Source: Dioscorea cayenensis subsp. rotundata (lineage: Eukaryota > Streptophyta > Magnoliopsida > Dioscoreales > Dioscoreaceae). From it: a stretch of DNA of 64,000 nt. The first letter of the stretch is position 1, and every line of letters starts with the position of its first letter. Below the pieces are notes generated by a model. It was not told where the DNA came from. It saw only the letters and a list, made by a program, of their open reading frames with translations, and ran no database searches. Below are positions 34,753-47,300 of the stretch, in pieces. A program made the translations under genes and the position numbers. The stretch is taken from NCBI RefSeq assembly GCF_009730915.1, contig NC_052489.1, positions 27,459,916-27,523,915 of the forward strand, given 5' to 3'.

Positions 34753-36498
34753 CCCTGGTATTTTGGCTTCAAGTGATTTTTCATACTCTTCAATAGACTT
34801 GAAAAGCTCAGAGAAGTTCCCTTTACCAAACCCACCACACCCACCTTTCTGGTATTCCTTCCCTTTTGCATCCTTTGTCATACACCCAATTCTCTGGATT
34901 ATCTCCAGAAATATTGTTGGTCTGCACAACATCCAAAACCATATTTTAAAATTTATTTATCACCGTATACCTTTTTACCCCCAAATCATGACAATAATAG
35001 TCCACCCTATACATCACTAAGAACAATTATCAGGCTATCATCAAGAAAGTATGAATAAACATCATCACTTTTTGAATCAAAACATTATCACTTTAGTTTG
35101 TGTCTATAACTTTTTATAGACATATAAAGCTGTGAGCGCTCACAGTTACTTGGCAAAGGAAAGAGTTAGCATCCTTGTACTGTAAAAAGGTATTATATAA
35201 ATCTCTATTTCTCTTTATATTATATACAGCAGCTTAAAAGAAATATTTTTGATAAATTTTTATCAAAAATATAGGGATTTATAATTGAGTCTAAATTTAA
35301 AACCAAGAATTTTAATTAAAAAACATCCCAAATTGCTCCAAAATGATATAAAAAGAAAAAGAGAGAGGTGAGCTCACCGGTCTCCAACGGGTTTGGTGAA
35401 GATCTGAAGAAGTACACCTTGGTCATCACGGTCAACAAGCACACCCAAGTCCTCACACTCCTTAATCTGCTCCGCCGTCAGCACATCCCCCGCTCTCTTC
35501 ACAAGATTCCGGTAATACGTCGGCGGCGGCGGCGGCATGAAGTCGAAGCCACCGAAGGCCGTGTGAGCTCGCATCTCCCGCAGCGTCTTCAACACGTCAT
35601 CACTTGATAGAGCGAGATGCTGCACTCCAGGCCCACCATTGTAATCCAAGTAGGTCTGGATTTGGCTCCTCCTCACCGTCCCTTTCACTGGCTCGTTCAT
35701 CGGGATCAGCACTCGCTCTTCGTTGTCAGCCAGCACCATCGAGTTCAACCCGCTCTCCGCCGTTCCCACGTCCTCCGCCGTGAACTCAGCGAACTCGTGG
35801 AACCCGGTGAACCCGGCAACGTAGGCCACGGCGGGGACCAGCTCCGGGACGTTCCCCACGGCATGGTCTAGCCTTCGGATCCCGTAATCGAATGCTGGGG
35901 GTGTGGCCACGTTTTCGAAGCCAGGGAGGAAGAGGGGGTGGTCGTCGGGGTGGCTGATGAGGCGGAGGACGACGTCGCCGTAGAGCTCGAGTTCGGCAAG
36001 GGAGAAGCCGTGACCGAGGTCGGTGGGGGGAAAGGAAGGACGGGCGCCGTGGTGGACGGCGATGTCGAAGGCGGAGGAGGCGGAGGCGACGCGGATGGCG
36101 ATGGCACGGACTGCGAGACCGTGGTCGGCGGAGAAGCGGAGGCAGAGGTCGCGGTTGAAGGAGGGGATTGGAGGAGGATTAGGATTAGGATTAGGGTTTG
36201 GGAGAGGGGAGGTGAAGAGGAAGCGGAGGTCGTGGGAGCGGATGAGATGGGAGGTGTGGAAGGGGTTGGCGGTGGAGAGACCGGAAAAGGCGGAGAGTGG
36301 AGCGCCGAGAGAGAAGGAGAAGCGGCCGGCAGCGCTGGCGACGTCGGCGCACCAGAACTCGACGTGGTGGAAGCCGATGACGGGGAAACGATCGGAGCGG
36401 GGGTTGACGCGGACGAAGCGAGTGAAGCCGACGAGTTTAAACTCCTCCGCGGAGGATGAGGATTTGTTATCGTGGACCGGTGCCGGTTCGGTTCCCAT
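34714..36498 (-). CDS. HPPD: 4-hydroxyphenylpyruvate dioxygenase
   Basis: Exon 1 is 35378-36498 and exon 2 is 34714-34921, together 442 residues, the usual plant size. The enzyme converts 4-hydroxyphenylpyruvate to homogentisate, a step in tyrosine breakdown and the entry to plastoquinone and tocopherol. The Fe(II) ligands are visible: H212 in RLDHAVGN, H294 in GVQHLALSSDD and E380 in TIFLEIIQR. The C-terminal lid contains GGCGGFGKGNFSELFKS. The short exon 2 begins exactly at the conserved GDR/PTIFLE junction. Exon 1 is strongly GC-rich, unlike its surroundings. Oddities are an NPNPNPNPPP stretch (residues 101-110) and a tail of ten alanines plus Phe. The start ATG gives no obvious plastid transit peptide. 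Confidence 0.97.
34720..34751 (-). repeat. Coding (GCT)n repeat, polyalanine tail of HPPD
   Basis: Ten perfect GCT codons just before the final Phe and the TAA stop. The run is perfect and therefore probably variable in length. Confidence 0.95.
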
Positions 36499-38369
36499 AC
36501 TGTTTTTGGAAAATGAGGCTCAAATCGGATTGATTATTGATATTTGTAGCTAAAAGAGGAGGGGAAGGAGTGCATACGGGCAACGATGATGATGATGATG
36601 AATTGATGATGATGAAGTTTAGCCACGTGTGTGGCTGATGATGGGGTTGTGTAAAGAACTAGTACACTGGTTCTTTGTTTTGTGAGTGTCAGGTCAGAGG
36701 ATGTGTCTTGTTTTTTTAAAGTTGTTGATGTTTCCACCTTAAAACAAAATTATGAACAGATAAAGCAAGATAAGGCCGAGGGATACGTAGCGTTCTGATC
36801 TTCCAACCGGCAAAGTCTGAGAAGATAAGTATAGGCTGTTTTTGAACTTAGATTTTATTTTATTTATTTATATTATATTTACCGTAATTAGAAAACATTT
36901 AGTAAATGATTGAACACTAAAAAAATTTTAAAAAGAAAACTTTTATGACTTTTTCCAAATACTATTTATTTTTTAAAAAACTAACTAGATTTTTATTTTA
37001 AAAAAATCTGTTTATTTTTAAAGATATTATTATTATTATTTCTAGGATGACATTCTTACATTTCAAAAAAAAATTATTTATACATTTATTTGTTTAAAAT
37101 TTATTTTTTTTAAAAAAAAGCCTTACTTGGTTAAGATTTACACAAACTCAATTATGATTATATGTGGGAAGAAATTTTTTTAAAAATAATGTTTGAATAT
37201 GTTTACAAAAATAAGCGTTTGAAAAACAAATAGGTTTTGAACAAATAAAAATGCAACTAAGTTTTTAAAAATGTACAAAAGTAATTGCTATTTTGAATAA
37301 TAATAATAATATATATTATTATTATTATTATTATTATTCAAACATAAATAAATTTTTAAGAAATAAAAAAAAAAAAGAAGGTCAAAGTAACTCCAGGGAT
37401 TGGGAGTGACGATGAGGTCATTGAGGTGCGACCCTGGACAGAGACCAATTATTAAGGTCAGGATTCAGGATTCTTGCTGGGCAATCCATCTGTCAGTGGG
37501 TGGGATCACATTTTGAAGCAACAATGGACAAGCAATCCATTCGACGTGACCGCACGAATATAAAGTATGAAACAAGCAAATTTTTTCATGATACAGTTTA
37601 ATAGCAAACCAGTATATGATCATCCGCAAATGTTTACTTACCAGGCAGGTGACAGCCAATACGAAGAGAGCATATAATGTTTCATTTGAGGTGAATATAC
37701 ATAATCTATATTATGTTCCATTCACATAACATTTGTTTATTTCTTTCACTGCATGCCAATTGGCTGCTACTTCAAATCATGAACAAAAGAGATTATTGTA
37801 ATTAAATGATTGGAAATGTAAGACGAAAGTTAATAGACGAGACCCCTAAATGCCAGAGACAACACGTATCTCAATAATATCATTATGCGAAGTGTGAGAA
37901 ACTATGGTGGTCTGATAAGCTATCTGTGTAGTGTTTCTTGTGTGAGAATTCCTAATCCTACCAAATAAGAAAAACTTATTCCAATTGTGCAACCAAAACT
38001 CTAACCATCACTAAAACTAGAACACTAGGAAGAAACTCTAACAACCGAAACTCTATACATGCTTTTTAGTGGGTCAGGAAAGAACACCTGAATATACTGC
38101 TGCTTCTGGTATTGTTGAATGTCATTTTTTTCTTTTTTTAATAGCAACTTAAGGTTGTGTCATGCTTTCTTGACAAATGGCCAGCTCATTCTTGTACCTG
38201 ACTCCTTGTTGGTTAACTAGAACTAGAACAATACAAAGAAATTCCTGCCAAGCCAGAATAGACCCATAAATTCAGCATCTTAGCAAAATAAACAAGAAAG
38301 AGAGAATAAGTACCTTTTTCACAAGTCTCACCTGAAATGCATTGTGTGAGACAAGATCAGAGCATGACG
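36499..38369. other. Intergenic between HPPD and PEX1
   Basis: Holds the HPPD promoter side (with a GAT repeat at about 36586-36615) and the 3' flank of PEX1. A (TTA)n run lies near 37310-37338. The small open frame at 37465-37659 is not recognised. Confidence 0.5.
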
Positions 38370-41300
38370 TTATGCAAGTGTCGCCCTTTTCCCCTTTGCT
38401 TCCCTAGACTGCATGATAGTGTTCATTGAGAAATGAGATAATATGCGCTAATTCACGAATACATCATGTTGTAGTACAATCAGTATAAAACAAGTTGCTT
38501 ACAGGAAATATCTATTTCATTTTGCATCATCATGCAATTACTTAGAAATCACTTGACTATTAGATTAGACTTCTACAATAATTTTGGAGTCAATAGTGAG
38601 TTGCTTGTCACTACAATTTGAGGTACAAAAGTGCCTAACATTTATAAGTTACCAAACACCATCAAGTGTGTGTCAACACTGTGAAAGTCCACAAGAGCTA
38701 CATGAAGTGAATGCCTCTAAAACACACAAGGACATTATGAGCAACATGCAAAGTATGATTTGAGAAGGGGAGGGAGACCATCATCAATATATCATGACAA
38801 CACTGGATAATATGATGACAAAAAAGGCCAACTCCCTGGTGCTCAGAATGCTGAGTCTTTAACCAGAATAACATCGACACTTTAAAAAATGCATGGAATT
38901 GTCACGGAAGGAAAAAAGAGAAGTAACCTGTGCGGTAGCAGATTTCTTTGAATCCAAGAATTGACTATATATCCCATTAAGTCTGTGCCTCTCAGCTTCT
39001 GATACTGATGGCCTTGCTTTTGAAGTAACTGACCTCAGAACTTCATCACTAATAACCGGCTTCTCTTCATTCATATTAAGCTCTTTATTATCTTTATTAT
39101 TCACAAGCTCATTAACTAATGCAAGCTGCGCATCTGACAAAAGAGCCTGAAGGTCAGCACCACTGAATCCTTCAGTCATAGAAGCTATCATGCCTAGGTC
39201 GATATCGCTTGCCAACGTAAGCTGTTCCATCCACAACAATTAATTAAAAATAGAACATCAGTTTTTACAAAGGAAGACAGAAAGTCAAAGGGAAATGCAC
39301 CCTGCTAATTTTTGAAGGCAATATCAGTCAGAGTCAGCAAACTCAAGAAAAACAAGATACATGCATAAAATGGCAGGATTATTCCTAGAGATGGAGAATA
39401 AGAGCATAAATATTGTTGCTTATTTTGAGACCAACTAGTAGAAAATTAAGGGTACATGAAATCTAAGTGAATAAGAACATCTTGTCAAGAGATAAGGACT
39501 CTTAAGACCATTGTTATCTCTTTGAGAAATTATTGTCACTATATAGTCTATATAAGTAACATATTATTAATCAAAAATGACAATAATAAAACAATGGCTA
39601 ATATTCCAAAGACATTGAACTTAGTCAAATATTGTATAAACTTTAGACATTTATAAGGCAATGTAGAAAAAGTAAATAAGGTCATGACATTCAGATTCAA
39701 GGAGTCTCAGCATAATATTCGGAAATGATTTGATTCTCATCATATCAAACAGTGAAGACATAGCATGTAACTCTGGGATGTAAATGACGAACAACAATAC
39801 TAAATCTTAATCATTGTCAACCTTTTACGAAAGTGATGCCAGTCAATGGTCAAATTACCAGTGGAGCATAACATGATTCTAGTAATGAATATTGCCATGC
39901 CAATTAAAAAAATGGACGCATGATAGCACTTAAAAAAATGCAGGTACAAGGATGATGACAGAACCTTTTTTGACAGAACTGTGAGAATATCTAATCGTTC
40001 TTGCCATGTTGGAAAATCACAATAAAGAAGCCGATCAAGCCTTCCAGGCCGTAAGAGTGCCGCGTCAAGTAGATCTGGCCGACTGGAATATTGTGCATGA
40101 TAAAAATAATTAGATTCATAACTTTACCATGAAAAAAGTTGTGAAGAATTAAATTAGCATACTAATTAAAGAAATTGATATATTTGTTTATTTATTTTAA
40201 TCCAGCTCTAAAACTTTCTCTCAAAATCTAATATTAAGATAACTCAAACCTAGTTCGAAGAAATGTAATTTAACAAAATAATGTCTTAAGAAAGCACATA
40301 TCCACTAGAAATCCACAACCACCTCAAGTTTTGAAGGTGTAAATTTTTTAGCATATCACTAAACTTTGGCTCATTTTCACTTTGATCACTGAACTTCAAT
40401 TTGTATCAATTTGATCACTCAATTTTAATTTGATTTCATTTGGTAGTAAATTAAGAGATTTTGGCCACCAAATGAAGAATGTGGCTCTTTTTCGATGACA
40501 TGGACACCTATAATAGAATTAATAATGTGTCATGGGAAGGATTGATTTAGATTTTTAGAAAGACATCTTATCAATTGGGGGTTAAAATCTTTGATTTATT
40601 ATCGGTTGAAATCAAATTAAAGTTGAGTGACCAAATTGATACAAATTGAAGTTTGGTGATCAAAGTGAAAATGAGGCAAAGTTTAGTAACCTACTAAAAA
40701 ATTTACCCAGTTTTGAAGTATCAAATGAGCTCTAAACCCTATATATGAATAATATATTAAATTAAATGTTTTCCTATTAGACAATATAATGGATTCTAAA
40801 CCTTTCAAAATGTAAAGCTACTCTCACAAAATTGTTATTAATTTAGTGCAGATTCATCTCACTAAAGCTAAGGAAATTTCCCTACAGTGGTTGCATGATC
40901 TCAAGTAACCTAAACAATATCCGCTTTAACATGCAATAGCATTAAAAATGGTGGATGGCACAACAAATCACAATGTTATGGATGGCATGCCGCATTAGAT
41001 TTCAAACTCAATCAATTTTGTAGAGTATTTACCTAGTTGCAGCAAAACACAAACACCCCATTCAAAAGCTTCCACACCGTCTAACTCAGTCAGTAACTGC
41101 AGAAAAAAAATGACATAATAAACCAAGAGAAACAAAGGCTAACAGCAAAAGTGTTTTCCTTATCAGGTTGAATCTCTGCTAATTCACTTTATCTTTTCAT
41201 ACAGCTGTATTATATTATAACAAAAGACAAGGATGCAACAGCTAACCTGGTTAACAACATACTGATCAGTTACCCCCAGTATTGTCGTGTCCTCTTTTAG

Positions 41301-44300
41301 GTGCAATAGAATCAAACTCATCAAAGAAAAGAAGGCAAGGAAAAAGCTGCAGCAGCCGCTTTTAGCAAATAAATCACGTAACCTGGAATGAGATAATAGT
41401 AATGAAGCATGAAAATCATCTCCATGAATTTGAAAACACACATTCCATTCTCCTATTATACAAGAAAACAGGCATGCATACTGTCATGCTCAAAGTTAAT
41501 ACAGAGAATAGAAGGATCACTCAGGTTTCTTACAGCTTTCTCAGAGGCACCTATATATTTGTTCAGAAGCTCAGGTCCTTTGATGGAAATAAATCTTAAA
41601 GAACACGCAGCAGCAGCAGCACCAACAATGTGCGTTTTTCCACATCCTGGAGGTCCATACAAGAGCAAGTTGGATCTTAACCTTAAGGGTGCATTAGCAA
41701 AGATGTCAGGAAACTTTGAAGGCAATTCAACCATCTGCAAATGTAAATGTAAGAATAGAATATTAGCATTCAAAGTATAATGCTATGACCAGGGAAATAT
41801 AGTAAAAGCGGTAAGTGAAAAAAACCATAGATATAAACTTCAAAAGTAACAACTAGAAGTCGGAAACTCTAACTCGCTGTTACATATACAGAACAAGCAG
41901 ACACTAGAAAGCAACACAAATGAGCCCAGAAACAAAGGGCATCTACAGTTGGTTACATTAAAAAGCTTCAGTATCAACAAACCTCTTTATAAAAGAAAGG
42001 CCTAGAATTAAAACTGGAGCCCAATTTGTGATGGTAATCCAGAGCCTCCATGATGAGCCAAGAGAAGCAAATGAATATGTGAATAAGAAGCAATCAATAA
42101 AAACCCATGACACTATTCAACATTAATGAAAACTGTCTCAAAGTTCAATGCAACTACCATGTTCAGAAGCCCTGGTTTTCAATTTAGTTCTGTACATAGA
42201 GGCTACCAAACAAGCTAGTTTTATCCTCAAGGTTATAAACAATGTTAATAGAAAAAGCTATGGAGATCCCTGCAAATGAGATTTAACAATCATCTATTAT
42301 TACTTCTAGACTTCTATTTCAACCTATTGCCTGTGAGCAATCTCAGACCAAGCACAAAGGATGCACATAAATGATGGTAAAGCGCCACTGACGGTCACCA
42401 AAAAAAAAAAAAGGAGTTGAGAGAGGCCTATAAAACCACGGAATTGGAACAGGGCATGCAACTTAAAGTGGAAAAAACACAAAAAATAATGTTGGACACG
42501 GAATACCTCCCACAACAAGAGTTAAGAAAGGCGACATTGGCTACTAAAAAAAAATCGATGCACAATAATAGAAATAAGATGAAGAAGAAAGTACTTAGAG
42601 TACAAAGCTACCTAGATTTATAAAAAGAAACGCTACTAAGTGTCGAAAAATTTCCAAGAAGTTAAGTTGCAGAAATTGGCTCCTTGTTCATGTAGATTAA
42701 GTCTGAAACATCCCTATAAGTACATGTTGGACCACAAGTTTAGCACAGACTTCCTCATTGGAACAGCTACAACAAATAATAACTCAATTTTAATCGTTTA
42801 CTTTATCTTTCAGAATAAAGAATCAAAATCTACTATACTATTGTTATAGATTTTAGTGAGACGTCTATTTTTCTTAATCCACATATTCAATGTTCTTTCC
42901 AGATTCAGGCAGCCCTAAAAAAATGCATTCTTTCATATTCCTAAAATGCAAACATCTTCGAAAATTTTGACAAATAAAGTACAAGCTAATTGAGTTCTAT
43001 GAACCTCTTCAATAGCCTTTCGAATTTCTCTAAGCCCTCCAACATCTGACCAACCTCTTCGTCCACCTTCATAATCAGATTTTGTTAGACCACGCATGGT
43101 AACTGGAACAAAGCCATTCATTGCTTGTACAAAATCTTCCTTCACTAAAGTAATCGTTCCATGCTTATCATCGACAGAAGAATTTGACCTTAAATGACTG
43201 GCAGCAGCAGACATAGCTCTACCAACCAAAATTTCCTGCAAACGAGGAGTTTTGTCATGTATCAAAGGACTTAAAAATGATCTTATCAGTCTGCAGAATC
43301 TACAGCTATATAAATACATAGATAGTTGGTGAAAGTGCCTTTTGGGTCCCAAAGTTACATCTGTGTATTCATTATGGTCTCTGAACATAAAAAAGGTACA
43401 ATTTGGTCTTTGAAAAAAGAAAATCTTAGTGATAGTCCCTAATCCATGAAAAAGTGAGCAATTTTAGCTTCTATTCAATATTCTTTTTTAATCTTGAGAC
43501 CAAAAAGAACATTTACCATTTCAAGAGACCAAAATGAACCATTCATAGACCAAAACTGCACTTATCACACATAAAATTTTCAAACTTTTAAGTCTCAGAT
43601 TTAAGACTGCAGATCAAATCATTTTTAAAAATTAAAAAATATTAAAAAATCATAAGAGTAATTATATACATTTCTTAAATAAAAAAGGTTAAACTGTTTT
43701 CATTAGAACATAAAGAACATGCAAAATGCATCCAGGAGATCAAACGAACAGCAACATTCATCTTCCCTAAGTTTCAGTCTATAAAAAAATTGTGTAGTCA
43801 TTGCAAGGCAAAATGTCTAAATGCTTTCTAATAAAAAGGAGTCAAGGATGGAAAAAAATCCACACTCTTAAACAACATGTAAGTTCATAGAATTTTAATT
43901 TCATACTGAGAATATGGGACATCAGAACATTTTCATAATTTTAAATTAGCATTTTTCTTTTTTTAATAATTTAATAATGTAGAAGAATGCAAATTGGAAA
44001 ATAAAAGAACAGTGACACTATAAAATCTAATACGTCAGAGTTTCAAAAGCAATCAGAAGATAAAAGACCATGAAAACAGTAATACTAGATGTGATGAAGG
44101 ATGAATATTGTGAATAATGTATACCAAGTCATAAGCATCATATCCATCACACTTGGAGCCAATTTCTGTAAGTATACCCTCAGAACAGTGCAAAGCATGT
44201 TTGCAGATTTCCTGCTTTAGTATAGCTCCACACTTTGAGGCCTTAGGAGCAGATAGTTGAACATGGAAGTCGAGCCTACCTGACCAAAAAGTATATTGAC

Positions 44301-47300
44301 TGATGAACATTGGGCAACAGCTGGTAATAGCTAAATGTACATTTTAACATGAATTTATCATAGTATGGCGACTGTTATATTGACATAGACTCCTGCATAG
44401 TTCAAAATTTTAAATAGAAAGTATTCTGTCTCATATAACTGCTAAGTAAACCTGAAGAGCTTAAAGCCTGAGGCAGATTGCCAAGAGATTGAACAGAAGC
44501 AATAAACGCAATTGGTCCATATGCACAAGAACTTAGAGTCTTTTCCTGCAGAACATGTAAAAGAAGAATCAAATGAAATTTTGAGGTGTTTTCCTATTAG
44601 CGGAAAACAGAGGAAATGAAAAGTTTAAAAAATCCTTTTTCTTAGGTCCAATAATTACATAAATGAAGAAAATAAAATAATAAGCAAATATACATATATA
44701 TATATATATTGATAAAGTTCTATTTTCTTTTCTCTTCATCATATTCATATGGTTACCTTCCTTCTTAAACAATCTATCTACTCTCAATCCAAAGACACGC
44801 TTAAAGTACAGTCAGATTACAACATTATTCATTACTTCAAACAAAAAAAAAGAATGAAAATGTTTGTGGTTATAAGCATTGTAATTACAGGCAATTGAAT
44901 GCGTCCATAACGCACTGCAAACATACCGCGTATTCATCCATAATATCAGTAAAAAGCTTCATGAGAGTAGTGACCGAACTATTTAATTGAGCTCCCTCAG
45001 CTTCAGAAGAAAGTGATATTATACGATCCAAATCATCAAAAATGAGGACAGAAGGTGCATGAACCAAAGCTTCAGAAACAGAATGTGTAATGGCTTGCTG
45101 AATTGTCTGACTCCTTTCAAGAGCAAGTTTTGAACAACTTACAAAAACTCTACAAGTGAAAACCTCTATCAGCCATCAAAAAAAGAATTATTACCATTTT
45201 GAAATGAAATCAATAAGACTTAAGTTCATCTCCAAGCAAACGAATGTAAATAACAGAAAAAATAAAGCATAGATATCAAATAAGTATCCTTGCGATAATA
45301 TAACAAAGGGGGAAAAAAGGAAAATCAGAAAGAAAAAAAAAAATTAATCCAACTCCTTACATGTGCGCTAAAATGGCATCATGTTCTTCAAAATACTTGG
45401 CAACAGCTGTGGCTAAGGAAGTTTTGCCAGAACCCTGATAAAGGAAAGGATATGCCCAAAAATACTCAGCAACTCAAATTTCAACAGATAATGATAGAAG
45501 AAGCATTTTGCCACTAATTTTGTAATTTAAAGGTATAGAATTTGGCACTGAATTCATTAAAAGAAACTTCAGCAAGGGCAAAATCTATATTATGCATGAA
45601 CCAACCACAACCAATAAGCATTTATTTAGCTCTGATTTCTGAATGAGGTAAACCATATTTAAAATGACAGAAAGATGTAATCAAATGATTTAATTCTTAA
45701 CAAGGTCATGCAGCAAAACTTCTGGAGTTATATTTGATGGAGTCAGTTATCAAAGATGTAAAAATCTCACTGATGGGCCACAAATAAGCACGTGTCCTGG
45801 GATGGGAAGCCCAAAAGTGCTCTGGTATTTCCTTGAAGAAGGAGATAACAACACAAACAACCCTGCAAAAGAAATGCAAAACTTTCCAAGTTATGTTATA
45901 AAAGGATTTGATGCTTGAGAAGAAATGATTGACACAATCATGTAGATTATTGCAAAAGCCAGCACATATACAATGAAAATCTTACTGTTGATAACATCAG
46001 AAATAGCAGCCTCCATCCACGTCAGAGAAGACACAGTTAACATATGATCTCTGCGTATGCTACTTTCCCTGACACATTCATGAAAAACAGGTTCACCCAT
46101 CTCCAATTTACCATCTTCTGGTTTCCAGCTGTGCAATGCATCACCTGTTGCAACTCTCAAGGTCAGCTCATAAGTGCATGGTAGAGCATATGGAGAAGCC
46201 TCATCAAGAGTAGCTGTCAACAAAAACAGCAGTTCTGAGACCGATTCTCTACTAGTGCTTCTTTTAATTAGATCATCAGATAAGACACTCTTGTTTTTTC
46301 GGTGGTTCTTCACTTTGAAGTGAAATAGAGTTTCCTTTGTCAAAACAACTGAATGAATCTCCATTCCACCAACATGAGAACCAATGGCCATGACTTGTCC
46401 TTTAAGCCAGGCCTCAATAAGAAATGTCCTGTCCTGCGCTGTATGATAAAGCGAAGCATTTTCTTTATTTTCTTTTCTATTGCTAATGAATGCATCATGA
46501 ATAGACACAAGGATTTCATCATGACGTGACCAATCTGCTACATTAGCATCAAAATCTGCCCTTGGAGATTGGCCGCCCACATCCAATGCCTCGTTTCCAG
46601 TAGAATTATTCTCCTCAGATAACTTAAACCAAAAAGGTGAAATTCTCATGGAAGGCATATCCTTTTTGGGGCTGGTACTGTACTTCTTTATATAAACCCC
46701 TGCAGAGACCATGAACACGTACTTAATTTGGGGCGCCAGTTACGCAGGAAAGAATAACAATAGTCAAAAGGTTTGGCAATAAAGATAAACCAAAGAACTA
46801 AAGCATAAATAATTAAGCAATACAACTGATATGCGGTTACCAATTGTAGTATCTTGAAATTCACCATGGAGCTTGATACTGAATAAGCTGTATTTTTTAT
46901 TTAAATTTAAAATTTGTCAAGTATCACTATCAAAGTTATATGAATTACCAGATGGTGTTCAGTGGCAGTACAGATACTTTAACTATCCTATTAGGTCCAT
47001 TAAAGAAGGCGAAGAGGGATGCGCTGGCTCACTCAAACAAACTGTTCTGAAAATCTACCTCAGGAGAACTAGTAATTCTACTTTACATAATATAAAGATA
47101 TCATGGAGGAAGAGTATACTTAAATTAAAAAGGGGGGAAAATCAAGAGGCTTTATGATATTAAGCAGATATAGACTAACATAGTCAGCCCCAAGTCACCA
47201 AACTAATCAACATATCCACAAAAACAGCAGCTGGTCAGTCCTTAATAACATCAAATGGCCAAAAAAGGAGCTATTAGTCACATCAGCTGAAGAATGTCAT

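Noticed and set aside
36174-36200. Telomere-like GGATTA/GGGTTT repeats
   Set aside because: They are a few short units inside HPPD exon 1 and encode the NPNPNP stretch; no true telomere-type array.
35868-36553. Several long open frames opposite and beside HPPD
   Set aside because: They are shadow frames of the GC-rich HPPD exon 1, with biased composition and no family features.
37465-37659. Open frame between HPPD and PEX1
   Set aside because: Unrecognised, short and without exon partners; probably chance.
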